A DNA stretch of 64,000 bases, taken from positions 372,001-436,000 of the forward strand of contig NZ_PJMX01000001.1 of NCBI RefSeq assembly GCF_002846415.1. The letters are read 5' to 3'. The DNA comes from Streptomyces sp. TLI_146. GTDB lineage: Bacteria; Actinomycetota; Actinomycetes; Streptomycetales; Streptomycetaceae. The notes beneath the pieces were generated by a model. The model ran no database searches, was not told where the DNA came from, and saw only the letters and a program-made list of their open reading frames with translations. Of this stretch, positions 41,544 through 50,118 are shown piece by piece. Every line of letters starts with the position of its first letter. Positions within the stretch are counted from its first letter, which is position 1. A program made the translations under genes and the position numbers.

Positions 41544-43856
41544 CTACTCGGTGTGCAGCACCGAGGCGATGGTCATCCGGGCCGCCGACCTGGCCGGGAC
41601 CAGGGCACCGAGGACGGCGATCGCCACACCGGCCAGGAGCATCGTGGCCAGCTGCGGCGCGTGCCACACGTCCTTCATGTACGGGGGGAAGTCGACTACC
41701 CCGACGTGGTCCACGACCAGGCGGTGCGCCACGATCCCGAGCGGGATGCCGAGCAGCCCGCCGACCGCGCCCAGCCCGGCGACCGAGGTCACCGTCATCA
41801 CCACCACCTGCCGCGGGGTCATCCCGATCGACTTGAGCATGCCCAGGTCCCGGCGCCGCTCGCGCGTGTTCAGCAGGACGGTGTTGAAGACACCGAGCGA
41901 CGCGACGAGGGTCAGCAGCACCGTGAACACCGTGGAGAAGGTGACGACGGTGGTGGTGCCGGCGTTCGCCGAGTCCGCCACCGACGCGCGCAGGCCTGGG
42001 TCGAGCGCCTCGACCGCCTCGGCGTAGGCGCGAGCGTCAGCGCCGGGAGCGAGCCGTACCGTGTACTCGGTGGCGTGGGCGGCGTCCGGGGCGAGCTGGG
42101 CAAGGCTTTCCCACGTGGCCTCCAGGGCCCGGGCGTTGCCCTCGATGAGCTGACCCACGACCGTCGCGGTGATCTTCCTGCCGTTCAGTCCCAGCGTGAC
42201 CCGGTCACCGAGCTTCAGCCCGCGCTGGGTCAGGAACGCCGGCCCGGCCACGATCTCGCCCGCCGCGGCCGGGGCCCGGCCCTTGACGATGGTGTGGTCG
42301 TACAGGGAGTCGTCTCCGCGGTAGAAGTCGGCGAAGACGGGCTGGGTCTGCCCGGTCATGTATGCCTGGGCCAGCGCGCGGGCCCGTACCCCCCGCGCGC
42401 CGGGCAGCGAGCGCAGTTGCTTTTCGATCTGGGTGTCACTGAGGCGGGGCGGGGTCCGGTCGTCGCCCGATCCCCCGGTCCTCACGTGGATCCTGGCGCC
42501 TCCGTCCTCCCGGCCGACCTCGCTGTACGCCACCATGGTGCTGGTCAGTCCGGTCGCCAGGGTCACCGTGGTGACTCCGAGGACGATGGCCGCCAGGGTC
42601 AGCAGGGTGCGGGCGGGGCGGGCGAAGGGCTGGCCCAGGCCCAGGCTGACCGGGCGCGGCAGCCGGGTGGCGCCGAGCAACCGCTGAACGCGCAGCCCGC
42701 GCCCGGTCCGCGGCGCGCCGCCCGCGCTGATGGCCCGTGCGGCGGGCAGCCGGTGGGCTCGCAGGGCGGGGACCAGCGCGGCCAGCAGGACCAGGGCGGG
42801 CATGCCCACGAGGCAGGCCACGGACACCCACGGGCTGATGTCGCCGACCGAGGCCCGGCCCACGTCGATGCCGGTGAACGCGACCTTCAGGATCGGCCCG
42901 GCCAGCGCGTTGCCCAGCAGAGTGCCCAGCACGCAGCCCACCACCGCTGGTACGGAGAGCATGGTCAGGTAGACGGCGACGACCTGGTTGGGGGTGAAGC
43001 CCAAGGCCTTGAGCACCCCGATGTGGCGGTAGCCGGAGACCACCGCTCCGCTGACCACATTGCCTACGATCAAGGTGGAGACCAGCAGGCCGAGGACGCC
43101 GAAGAGCGTCATGAACGGGAGGTAGGAGTCGGCCAGCGCGGAGAAGGCCTGCTTGAGGGTGAGGTAGGTCTGTGTGCCGGTCAGCGAGTCCTTGGGCAGT
43201 CCGCTGGTGGCCCGCGCCAGGGCAGCGCTCAACTCGGCCTGCGTGGAGGAGTCGGTGAAGCGGTAGAGCATCTGGGCCGAGGCCGGGTGCAGTGCGGCCA
43301 TCTGCTCGGGCGAGACCCAGGCGCTCGCCGACTTGCTCATGCTGGCGGCGAATCCGACGACGGTCAGTTTCGCACCGCCGGGTATCTCCAGTGTGCTGCC
43401 GAGGAGTTCCCTGCCGGGTGAGCCCTGGACGGACCAGTTGACGACGATCTCACCGGGAGCGGTGGCCCAGTGGCCCTCCAGCAACTCGATCCGGTCCACG
43501 GGGCCCGCCGGGTCGGCCCGGCCCACCACGGTGAGGGTGCCGCCCGCCATCCAGAGCCAGTCCTTGGGGATGTCGACGACGGCCTGCCCGAACGGTCCGG
43601 CCGCGGCTTCCACCCCGGGCTGATGGGCGGTCCGCGCCAGTTGCTCCCGCGAGACCTTCGTGGTGTCGAAGGCCGCCACCGTATGGGCACCGCGCTGTTC
43701 GGCGAACGCCTCGTCGAAGGGGCTCGACGCGGCGCCCAGCAGCGCCAGCGCGAGCAGGACGGTCGTGGTGGAGCAGAGCACCACGAGTCCGATGACGAAG
43801 GTCTGGAGCCGACGGCGCTTCACGGCCGCTCGCGAGGCTCTCCATACGGCGCTCAC
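41544..43856 (-). CDS. FtsX-type ABC transporter permease (first system)
   Basis: 770-aa membrane protein with two FtsX/MacB cores. The first helix is at residues 20-43, a large extracytoplasmic domain follows, then three helices (SYLPFMTLFGVLGLLVSTLI, VSGYRHIGVLKALGFTPNQV nearby). A second helix set starts near residue 425 (LLTLAAIVLGVTTVTLATGL), followed by another domain and three closing helices with LNTRERRRDLGMLKSIGMTP. This 1+3+1+3 layout is typical of actinobacterial FtsX-like permeases that export or remove peptides or lipids. It overlaps the ATPase gene by four bases (43853-43856). A two-component pair is divergent from this operon. Confidence 0.94.
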   Translation of the reverse strand: MSAVWRASRAAVKRRRLQTFVIGLVVLCSTTTVLLALALLGAASSPFDEAFAEQRGAHTVAAFDTTKVSREQLARTAHQPGVEAAAGPFGQAVVDIPKDWLWMAGGTLTVVGRADPAGPVDRIELLEGHWATAPGEIVVNWSVQGSPGRELLGSTLEIPGGAKLTVVGFAASMSKSASAWVSPEQMAALHPASAQMLYRFTDSSTQAELSAALARATSGLPKDSLTGTQTYLTLKQAFSALADSYLPFMTLFGVLGLLVSTLIVGNVVSGAVVSGYRHIGVLKALGFTPNQVVAVYLTMLSVPAVVGCVLGTLLGNALAGPILKVAFTGIDVGRASVGDISPWVSVACLVGMPALVLLAALVPALRAHRLPAARAISAGGAPRTGRGLRVQRLLGATRLPRPVSLGLGQPFARPARTLLTLAAIVLGVTTVTLATGLTSTMVAYSEVGREDGGARIHVRTGGSGDDRTPPRLSDTQIEKQLRSLPGARGVRARALAQAYMTGQTQPVFADFYRGDDSLYDHTIVKGRAPAAAGEIVAGPAFLTQRGLKLGDRVTLGLNGRKITATVVGQLIEGNARALEATWESLAQLAPDAAHATEYTVRLAPGADARAYAEAVEALDPGLRASVADSANAGTTTVVTFSTVFTVLLTLVASLGVFNTVLLNTRERRRDLGMLKSIGMTPRQVVVMTVTSVAGLGAVGGLLGIPLGIVAHRLVVDHVGVVDFPPYMKDVWHAPQLATMLLAGVAIAVLGALVPARSAARMTIASVLHTE

Positions 43857-44563
43857 GCGGCCACCTCCAGCGTGCTTTCGCGGGCGACCCGGCCGTCGGC
43901 GACTTCGATCAGCCTGCTGGCACAGCGGGTGGCCAGCTGCGGGTCGTGGGTGACGATCAACAGGGTCTGGCCGATCTGGTTGAGGTCGATCAGCAGATCC
44001 ATCACCTGCTCGCCCGACCGGCTGTCGAGGGCGCCGGTCGGCTCGTCGGCAAGGAGCAGGGCCGGGCGGTTCATCAACGCCCGGGCCACGGCGACGCGTT
44101 GGCGCTCGCCGCCGCTCAGCGTCGCCGGATAGTTGTTCCGGCGCTCGGCGATTCCGAGCTCGTCCAGGAGCTCCAGGGCGCGGCGGCGTGCCTGCCGGGC
44201 CGGGGTGCCGGTCAGCTGCGCGGCCAGGGCCACGTTGTCCAGGACGGGCAGATCGTCGATGAGGTTGAAGAACTGGAAGATCATGCCGACGTTCCGTCGC
44301 CGGAACAGCGCCAGGCCCGTCTCGTTCAGTTTCCCGAGGTCGTGGCCCTGCACCTCGACCGTGCCCGAGGTCGGCCGGTCCAGGCCGGCCACCATGTTGA
44401 GCAGAGTGGACTTGCCACAGCCGGAGGGACCCATCACGGCGACCGCGTCGCCCGTCCGGATCTCCAGCGAAAGGCCGTCCAGGGCCTTCGCGTCGCCGTA
44501 CTCCTTGTGTACGCCGTCAAGCCGCACCACTACGGGCCGGGCACTGCCGTGATCAGTTGTCAT
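43853..44563 (-). CDS. ABC transporter ATP-binding protein (LolD/MacB type, first system)
   Basis: 236-aa ATPase. Walker A is GPSGCGKST, the Q-loop is FQFFNLIDDLP, the signature is LSGGERQR, Walker B is LLLADEPTGALD, and the switch His lies in VTHDPQLA. The FFNLIDDLPVLDNV segment is typical of LolD/MacB/SalX ATPases that partner FtsX-type permeases. The length is standard. The stop overlaps the permease start by four bases, so the two are coupled. The gene is divergent from the DesK-type kinase 137 bp away. Confidence 0.96.
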   Translation of the reverse strand: MTTDHGSARPVVVRLDGVHKEYGDAKALDGLSLEIRTGDAVAVMGPSGCGKSTLLNMVAGLDRPTSGTVEVQGHDLGKLNETGLALFRRRNVGMIFQFFNLIDDLPVLDNVALAAQLTGTPARQARRRALELLDELGIAERRNNYPATLSGGERQRVAVARALMNRPALLLADEPTGALDSRSGEQVMDLLIDLNQIGQTLLIVTHDPQLATRCASRLIEVADGRVARESTLEVAA

Positions 44564-44605
44564 GGCTTGAACTTAGGCCGGAGCCGATCACGGGGCGTCA
44601 CCCCC

Positions 44606-44641
44606 CGGATGTATCCGTCCGGGCAGGTCATCCTGGGGATG
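44606..44641. promoter_or_regulatory. Palindromes between the ABC and kinase genes
   Basis: CGGATGTATCCG (5-bp arms, 44606-44617) and CATCCTGGGGATG (5-bp arms, 44629-44641) lie side by side in the divergent promoter region. They share GGAT/ATCC half-sites about 22 bp apart, two helical turns. They could be sites for the LuxR-type regulator at 45537. Confidence 0.5.
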
Positions 44642-44700
44642 TACGGGGCTGCGTCCGGGGGCCGATGCGGAGCGTGCCGTACACCTGCGAAGATGATCAG

Positions 44701-45540
44701 GTGGGGGAATCATGGACGATCTGGCTGGTCATCGCGTTGGTGGCGGCAGTTGGCGCCGATGGGTGGCTGGGTGTGGCGGCGCTGCGGGCGCGGCGGCGGC
44801 ACCGGGCGGCCATCGAGGAGCGCGGCTGGCTGCTGGAGCGGGAGCGCGAGAGCGCGACGCGGAGCGCGGTGGATGCCGAGCGGGCCAGGATCGCCGCCGA
44901 GCTCCACGACATCGTCAGCCACAACGTGAGCCTCATGGTGGTCCAGGCCGGGGCGGCCCGCGAGGTCCTTGCCACGATGCCCGCGGAGGCGGCGGCCGCG
45001 ATGAGCGCGGTCGAGACCGCGGGCCGGAACACGATGACCGAACTGCGCCACCTTCTCGGCCTGCTCGCGCCCGCGCAGAACGGCGAGGACGACCCCTACG
45101 ACGTGGACCTGTCGCCGCAGCCGAGCCTGAGCCGGCTCGGCCCGCTGGTCGACCGGATCGCCTTTGCCGGCCTGCCCGTGGAGATGCGGATCTCGGGTGA
45201 GCCGCGCCCGCTGCCGACCGGGATCGATGTCACCGCTTACCGGATCATCCAGGAGGGTCTGACCAATGCGCTCAAACACGGGAACGGGGCGAAAGCCGAG
45301 GTGACGGTGCGGTACGCGGACCACTACCTGCGCGTCGAGGTGTTGAACAGCGGACCCAGCGTCCTGTCGGGCGGCGCATCCGTGCAGAAGGAGCCCGGCC
45401 GGGTCCGGGCCGAGGGAACGGGACGCGGGCTGCTCGGCCTGCGGGAGCGGGTCGCCGTCTACGGCGGCGACCTGGACGCCCGCCGCCGCCTCGGCGGCGG
45501 CTACCGCGTCCGCGCCCGGATCCCGCTGGACCGCCCATGA
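44701..45540 (+). CDS. Two-component sensor histidine kinase (DesK group, first ABC system)
   Basis: 279-aa kinase, unusually short at the N-terminus: one membrane helix (WTIWLVIALVAAVGADGWLG) and almost no extracytoplasmic part, so it probably senses through the membrane or its transporter. The phospho-acceptor His is at about residue 69 (RIAAELHDIVSHNVSLMVVQ). ATPase boxes are IIQEGLTNALKHG and GTGRGLLGLRERVAVYGG. I chose the GTG at 44701; an ATG at 44665 with a GGGGG site would add 12 residues. The stop overlaps the next gene as ATGA. Confidence 0.93.
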   Translation: MGESWTIWLVIALVAAVGADGWLGVAALRARRRHRAAIEERGWLLERERESATRSAVDAERARIAAELHDIVSHNVSLMVVQAGAAREVLATMPAEAAAAMSAVETAGRNTMTELRHLLGLLAPAQNGEDDPYDVDLSPQPSLSRLGPLVDRIAFAGLPVEMRISGEPRPLPTGIDVTAYRIIQEGLTNALKHGNGAKAEVTVRYADHYLRVEVLNSGPSVLSGGASVQKEPGRVRAEGTGRGLLGLRERVAVYGGDLDARRRLGGGYRVRARIPLDRP

Positions 45541-46262
45541 CGACGCCCGCCGAGCGCGCCCCCCGCGTCGTGATCGCCGACGACCAGGAGCTGGTACGCA
45601 CCGGCTTCCGCCTGATCCTGACCGCCCGCGGCGTCGACGTGGTGGGCGAGGCCTGCGACGGGGCCGAGGCCGTTGCCGCCGTGCGGAGGCTTGCGCCCGA
45701 CGTCGTACTGATGGACATCCGGATGCCCGTCATGGACGGCCTGGAAGCCGCCCGCCGCATACTCGCGCAGGCCCCGGGCTGCCGTGTGATCATGCTGACC
45801 ACCTTCGATCTCGACGAGTACGTCTACGCCGCCCTCGCCGCCGGGGCCAGCGGATTCCTGCTCAAGGACGTCACCCCCGCGCATCTGGCCGCTGCCGTAC
45901 GCCTGGTCGACACCGGTGACGCCCTGCTCGCACCCTCGATCACCCGCCGCCTGGTGGAGCGCTTCACCCCCAGCGCCCCCAGAACCGGTTCAAGCCTCGC
46001 AGCCCCGGCCGTCCACCGGGACCTGGCCGCGCTGACGCCGCGCGAGCGCGAGGTCCTGACGCTGATGGGCCGGGGGCTTTCCAATACCGAACTGGCGCAG
46101 GAGCTGACGCTCAGTGAGGCGACAGTGAAGACCCATGTGGCCCGGATCTTCGCCAAGCTGACCCTGCGCGACCGGGCCCAGGCCGTCGTCCTCGCCTACG
46201 AGACAGGGCTCGTCTCACCGGGCGAGTCCGCTGACACCGCCAAGCCATGGGGGCGAAATTGA
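45537..46262 (+). CDS. LuxR/NarL-type response regulator (first ABC system)
   Basis: 241-aa protein. The receiver begins PRVVIADDQELVRTGFRLIL, with the phosphorylated Asp at about residue 60 (VVLMDIRMPVMDG) and the Lys in FLLKDVTPA. After a 20-residue linker (RTGSSLAAPAVHRD) comes the LuxR helix-turn-helix (LTPREREVLTLMGRGLSNTE, TVKTHVARIFAKLTLRDRAQ). ATG overlaps the kinase TGA by four bases. It probably regulates the divergent ABC operon in response to the transported substrate. Confidence 0.95.
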   Translation: MTTPAERAPRVVIADDQELVRTGFRLILTARGVDVVGEACDGAEAVAAVRRLAPDVVLMDIRMPVMDGLEAARRILAQAPGCRVIMLTTFDLDEYVYAALAAGASGFLLKDVTPAHLAAAVRLVDTGDALLAPSITRRLVERFTPSAPRTGSSLAAPAVHRDLAALTPREREVLTLMGRGLSNTELAQELTLSEATVKTHVARIFAKLTLRDRAQAVVLAYETGLVSPGESADTAKPWGRN

Positions 46263-46736
46263 GCGTCGCGCGGTGATTACGTGGGGCACGGCGCGGTCGG
46301 CGGTGACTACGAAGCTTCGGCGGTGGCTTCGGCGGAGCGTGGATGCGGCCCGCTGACCGGCAGTCCCATTCGACGGGGCCACGCGGATGACGCCTACTTC
46401 GTGGTGACCTGCAACGTCGTAGCGGGCGCCCGCGTCACGCGCAGCGGCCGCCGTCCAGCTCGGTTCAGCGGTGTTCCCCCAGCACTCTGCGGGAGGGCCG
46501 CCCCGTGGTGTGCGCGACGGGCCCGACGCCGGGGTCACCACCGCGCTGGCTCTGACCGCCAGCCGCAAACGACCGGCGGTCAGGGTTCGTGACCGCTGTC
46601 TTCTTCCGCTTCGGCCAACTAAGCACGATCTTGGTCTTGTCCAGTGCTGTGACCAGCATGGTTCACCGTGATCGGAAGGCGGCTTGGGGGACGAGCACAC
46701 GCGAAATGGCTGCTGTCACTCTGGTATTACTGGGGC
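46263..46736. other. Gap without a recognised gene
   Basis: 474 bp. A minus-strand frame (46659-46465) starts MLVTALDKTKIVLSWPKRKK but has no known family and no ribosome site. Several CGGCGG-type simple repeats lie near 46310. No RNA gene or clear hairpin was seen. Confidence 0.35.
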
Positions 46737-47114
46737 ATGCAGGAAGAGACCGCACGCTCCGCGATCGACACGTTCATCTCCGCTTTCAACGCCTCGGACG
46801 ACAGCTATGTGACTTCCCTGCTCTCCCAGGCCCTGACCTCAGACGTGGTCTTCTGGGGACCGTTGGGTCGCAGCGAAGGAATCGCGGCGGTCGAGCGGTT
46901 CGTGCTGGACATCCGGCGCCACCCGGCGGGGACCGGCACGATGGTGCGCTGCTCAGCGGTGGACATGCCTGACGAATGGGCCCGGTACCAGTGGGTCTTC
47001 ACCACGCCTGATGGAGGCCCCCGCCTGGCGGGAACGGATGTCGTCCATCTGCGACGGAGCCTCATCGACCAGATCATCGTCTTCGCGGGAGAGATCGAGC
47101 CGTCCGCCTCCTGA
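46737..47114 (+). CDS. SnoaL-like (NTF2 fold) protein
   Basis: 125-aa soluble protein. ETARSAIDTFISAFNASDDS is the opening helix pair, TSDVVFWGPLGRSEGIAAVE is the strand-turn-helix of the family, and WVFTTPDGGPRLAGTDVVHL followed by IDQIIVFAGEIEP closes the curved sheet. The pattern is that of SnoaL/NTF2-like proteins, which bind small ligands and act as cyclases, isomerases or only as binders. No strong ribosome site is seen before the ATG. Stands alone. Confidence 0.83.
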   Translation: MQEETARSAIDTFISAFNASDDSYVTSLLSQALTSDVVFWGPLGRSEGIAAVERFVLDIRRHPAGTGTMVRCSAVDMPDEWARYQWVFTTPDGGPRLAGTDVVHLRRSLIDQIIVFAGEIEPSAS

Positions 47115-47185
47115 GTCGTCCTTCTGTCGCTGTCCTTCTCCTGAACTTGCCCCTTCGGCGTTCGGGAGCTGCGGTTCGCGGTTGG

Positions 47186-47760
47186 TCAGGCTGCGGTGGT
47201 GAGGGGGCGTCCGCCCCAGCGGATGCCCCTTTCGCTGCGGATGCGGGCGCGTTCCTTGCGCTGGGCGGCGAATACGTCGGGGTGGCGGGCGTTGGTGTTG
47301 TGCCAGCGCAGGTAGCGGTGCAGTGCCTGGGTTTGAGCGGGGTGGCTGCGGTGGTGGGGAGTTGGCCAGGGTGAACTGCCGCAGCGGGCCGAAGCGGGCC
47401 TCGATCGGGTTGGCCCAGTAGGCCGGGGCCCCGCAAGGGCACCGCCAACACCCTGGCCGCGCTCAAGTCGATCCGCGCCACCCAACCCGACGGCGCCCCC
47501 CCGATCTACATCATCCTGGACAACCTCTCCGCCCACACTGGCGGTTGACGCCCCACAGGTGGTCGTCGCCCACGGAGTAGCAGCCGTGGAAGTAGGTTAC
47601 GCCGTGGGGTGCGGTGGTAGGTCGCCGGCAGCCGGTTTGGCTTGCCCTGCTTCGCCCAGCAGGAGCCTGCGGTGGGCCGGATCCCCAGGGCCCGAACTCG
47701 TGCCCCTCCTGGTCGGTCAGCTGCGTACACGGACAGGCTCAGCCACCGCGCCTCCAGCGG
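47186..47760 (-). pseudogene. IS630-family transposase relic with an internal inversion
   Basis: Three pieces of one transposase. About 47760-47542 (minus): GIRPTAGSCWAKQGKPNRLP, ATYHRTP, then one frame over HGVTYFHGCYSVGDDHLWGV. About 47431-47540 (plus strand): RKGTANTLAALKSIRATQPD and IYIILDNLSAH, containing a catalytic Asp. About 47430-47186 (minus): YWANPIEARFG, then RALH-type tail (ALHRYLRWHNTNARHPDVFA, GIRWGGRPLTTAA, stop). In an intact gene the middle piece has the same orientation as its flanks, so about 110 bp have been flipped. Confidence 0.72.
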
Positions 47761-47821
47761 CCGGATCGGACGTCACCGCACATCCAACCGTCGCGACCGC
47801 CAACCCGGCGAACCTTCCCGG

Positions 47822-47970
47822 TCAGAGCACCAGGTGTCGTAGACCGTCTACCGGGAGCACGCCGAACACGTCAGCGGTCTGCTGGACGGCTTCCGCCCGC
47901 TCGTTGTAGAGCCGTTTGGCGAGCGCGGCCCCGTCCTCGGTAAGGCTTCGGTCAGCGCGCGCCGGCCCGG
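47822..47970 (-). pseudogene. Serine recombinase (resolvase) C-terminal fragment
   Basis: The minus strand reads LTEDGAALAKRLYNERAEAV, then QQTADVFGVLPVDGLRHL. This is the DNA-binding helix-turn-helix tail of serine recombinases (LTxDGxALAxRLYxERxEAVxxIADxFGVPRSTVYxHL). The recognition helix is degraded (LPVDGLRHL for PRSTVYRHL). The catalytic domain is absent. Confidence 0.6.
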
Positions 47971-48017
47971 CCGCGGGCTCGCACGCAGGCGAGCTCGTCG
48001 GCACTTCCGGCATGGCA

Positions 48018-48596
48018 TCAGTGCGCCGTGCCGTACCTGAGTCCGTCGAGGGTGAGGTCGAGGAGGCGTTCGGCCTGCTCGCGCTCCTCGGGCTTTCCCG
48101 AGGTGAGGGCGACGCCGGTGAGGGCGGCAAACATGACGGCCGGGCTGACGTCCGACCGTATGGTCCCAGCGGCCCTCGCGGCGTCCATGAGCGAGGTGAG
48201 GGCGGTCATGATCAGCTCACGGCTGTGCGCGTAGGGGTTGACGCCGGAGTCGACGACGGCGCGGAGGGCCTCGGCCATCCCCAGTTTCGCGGTGGCGTAG
48301 TCGATGAAGCGCCCCATCCAGGCGCGGAGCGCCTCGCGGGGCGGCATGGCCGCCAGGAGTTCGGAGGCGGCCTCGCACAGCCGGCTCAGCTCCTTGCGGT
48401 AGGCGGCCTCGATCAGCGCCTCCCGAGTGGGGAAGTTCCGGTAGAGAGTGCCCGAGCCCACGCCCGCCTCCTTGGCGATGCGCTCAAGGTGCGCCTCCAG
48501 CCCTTCTTCGGCGAAGACGCGCACAGCCGCGGAGAGGATCTTCTCCCGGTTGCGCCGCGCGTCGGCCCGCAGCGGTCGCCCGGTCTCTGCAGTCAC
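48018..48596 (-). CDS. TetR family transcriptional regulator
   Basis: 192-aa repressor. The N-terminal DNA-binding domain is classic: ADARRNREKILSAAVRVFAE, EGLEAHLERIAKEAGVGSGT and LYRNFPTREALIEAAYR. The C-terminal ligand domain is all-helical (ALRAWMGRFIDYATAKLGMA, RTSD-like SDVSPAVMFAALTGVALTSG). I chose the GTG at 48596, which follows GGAAGGG; an ATG at 48614 lacks a site. It is divergent from an SDR gene, with an array of five AGTGGAGG-type half-sites in between, and most likely represses that gene and itself. Confidence 0.94.
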   Translation of the reverse strand: MTAETGRPLRADARRNREKILSAAVRVFAEEGLEAHLERIAKEAGVGSGTLYRNFPTREALIEAAYRKELSRLCEAASELLAAMPPREALRAWMGRFIDYATAKLGMAEALRAVVDSGVNPYAHSRELIMTALTSLMDAARAAGTIRSDVSPAVMFAALTGVALTSGKPEEREQAERLLDLTLDGLRYGTAH

Positions 48597-48623
48597 GGGA
48601 GGGCCCTTCCTCATCAGATGTAC

Positions 48624-48698
48624 GTGGAGGAGCCTCCACTCTTGCTAAGTGGAGGTGCCCCCACTTATGGTTCGAAGAACCGGCGACGCCTCCACTTA
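48624..48698. promoter_or_regulatory. TetR operator array between the TetR and SDR genes
   Basis: Five half-sites of (A)AGTGGAGG in alternating orientation: GTGGAGG (48624), CCTCCACT (48633), AGTGGAGG (48648), CCCCACTT (48658-48665, imperfect) and CCTCCACTTA (48689). Adjacent pairs make perfect inverted repeats with 2-bp (48624-48639) and 7-bp (48633-48655) centres. Confidence 0.75.
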
Positions 48699-48763
48699 CG
48701 GAGTGTAGAGCACGTACCGCCGCCGTCCGCAGGGTGCGGGCCAATCACTCAGGGGAGAAAACG

Positions 48764-49525
48764 ATGAGCCTCCCGCTCGAAGCCAAGGTCGCCGTGGTCA
48801 CCGGCGGCGCGTCCGGCGTCGGCCTGGGAATCGCCCAGGAATTCGTCGACCAGGGCGCCCGCGTGGTCATCACCGACCTTCAGCAGAAGGCGTTGGACGA
48901 GGCGGTCGCCACGGTCGGCCCGAACTGTTCGGGCATCGTCGCCGACGTCACCAAACTCGCCGACATGGAGGCGATGTACCAGGAGGTCATCGCGCGCCAC
49001 GGACGCCTCGACGCGGTCGTGGCCAACGCCGGCATCGGCGCCCACGCCCCGCTCGGCGCGATCACCGAGGAACAGTTCGAGCGGACCTTCAACGTCAACG
49101 CCAAGGGCGTCCTGTTTACCGTCCAGCCGGCGATCCCGCTGCTGCCGGCCAGCGGCACGGTCGTCATCATCGGCTCTACCGCCTCCATCCAGCCCCCGGC
49201 CGGCATGGGCCTGTACGGCGGCGCCAAGGCCGCCGTGCGCGCCTTCATCCGGTCCTGGATCCAGGACATCAAAGGCACCGGTATCCGCATGAACGTCCTC
49301 AGCCCCGGCGCCGTGGACACCGAATCCCTGCGCCGCGCCCTCGGCATGGCGCAGGGCGCCGACGCCGTTGCCGCCGCGGTCCAGAAGATGGGCGAGGGAA
49401 ACCCCACCGGCCGGATCGCCGACCCCCGCGAGATGGGCAAGGCCGCGGCCTTCCTCTCCAGCGACGCCTCCAGCTTCATCACCGGTGTCGAGCTCTTCGC
49501 CGACGGCGGCATGGCTCAGGTCTGA
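48764..49525 (+). CDS. Short-chain dehydrogenase/reductase (SDR)
   Basis: 253-aa classical SDR. The cofactor loop is VAVVTGGASGVGLGIAQEF (TGxxxGxG), VITDLQ at the end of strand 2 suggests NAD preference, and VVANAGIG is the NNAG-type motif. The catalytic triad is Ser in IIGSTAS, Tyr and Lys in LYGGAKAAV. NVLSPGAVDTES and the closing ITGVELFADGGMAQV are usual. AGGGGAGA precedes the ATG. Typical partner of a divergent TetR repressor, so it is probably induced by its substrate or a related alcohol, ketone or xenobiotic. Confidence 0.95.
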   Translation: MSLPLEAKVAVVTGGASGVGLGIAQEFVDQGARVVITDLQQKALDEAVATVGPNCSGIVADVTKLADMEAMYQEVIARHGRLDAVVANAGIGAHAPLGAITEEQFERTFNVNAKGVLFTVQPAIPLLPASGTVVIIGSTASIQPPAGMGLYGGAKAAVRAFIRSWIQDIKGTGIRMNVLSPGAVDTESLRRALGMAQGADAVAAAVQKMGEGNPTGRIADPREMGKAAAFLSSDASSFITGVELFADGGMAQV

Positions 49526-49645
49526 GAGCCTGCCTTTCAACCTCGGGTGATCGTGGAGAGGTCTCCGGCGCACTCAGAAGCAGCAGCGGTGTGCCGTGGG
49601 CCACGGGGCGGGCGTGGCCCACGTGGCCACAGGGCTGACGGGCTC

Positions 49646-49795
49646 TCAGGGCCTTAGCGTGCCGTCGAATTTGTACCAGTCGGACCAGCCGCTGCCGGAG
49701 AAGGTCTGCCAGCGGTGCCACACGCCCCCGGCACTGTCGACGCCGAACAGTTCTACCGAGGTGCCGAGCTCGGACTTCAGGGATGCGGACGTCCC
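49646..49795 (-). pseudogene. C-terminal fragment of a secreted beta-propeller lectin-like protein
   Basis: The minus strand ends with KSELGTSVELFGVDSAGGVW, HRWQTFSGSGWSDWYKFDGT and LRP before the stop at 49646. The GGVWHRWQT and GWSDWYKFDG segments form one repeat of PLL/tachylectin-type propellers that are common in Streptomyces exported enzymes. Upstream repeats are missing. Confidence 0.6.
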
Positions 49796-49851
49796 CACAG
49801 GGGCCCGCGCGGGAAATCCGGGCCCGGACAGATGTGGAGCGCCGGTCGCCC

Positions 49852-50118
49852 TCAGCGCGAACGCTGTCCGGTGACGAGGCGGTACACCAGGAGCACGATC
49901 ACCGAGCCGACGATCGCGGCGATCCACGTCGAGAGGTGGAAGAAGCCGTTGATGGAGTGCACGCCGAAGATCACCTTCCCGAGCCAGCCGCCGAGCAGAC
50001 CGCCGACGATGCCGATGAGCATGGTGACGAGGCAGCCGCCCGGGTCCTTGCCGGGCGTGAGTGCCTTGGCGATGGCACCCGCGATGAGGCCGATGAGAAT
50101 CCAGGCGATGATGCCCAC
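49852..50118 (-). CDS. GlsB/YeaQ/YmgE family small membrane protein
   Basis: 88-aa protein with three to four short hydrophobic segments: IIAWILIGLIAGAIAKALTP, LVTMLIGIVGGLLGGWLG, then STWIAAIVGSVIVLLVYRLV. The glycine pattern GLIAGxIAkxlxPGkdPGG followed by GIvGgllGgwlg is the family signature, known as transglycosylase-associated protein or general stress membrane protein. The GTG at 50118 has AAAGGA eight bases upstream. Function unproven, often sigma-factor-dependent stress expression. Confidence 0.93.
   Translation of the reverse strand: MGIIAWILIGLIAGAIAKALTPGKDPGGCLVTMLIGIVGGLLGGWLGKVIFGVHSINGFFHLSTWIAAIVGSVIVLLVYRLVTGQRSR

Noticed and set aside
41499-43421. 640-codon plus-strand frame opposite the FtsX permease
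   Set aside because: An antisense shadow with biased composition; the permease on the minus strand has conserved FtsX motifs and correct membrane topology.
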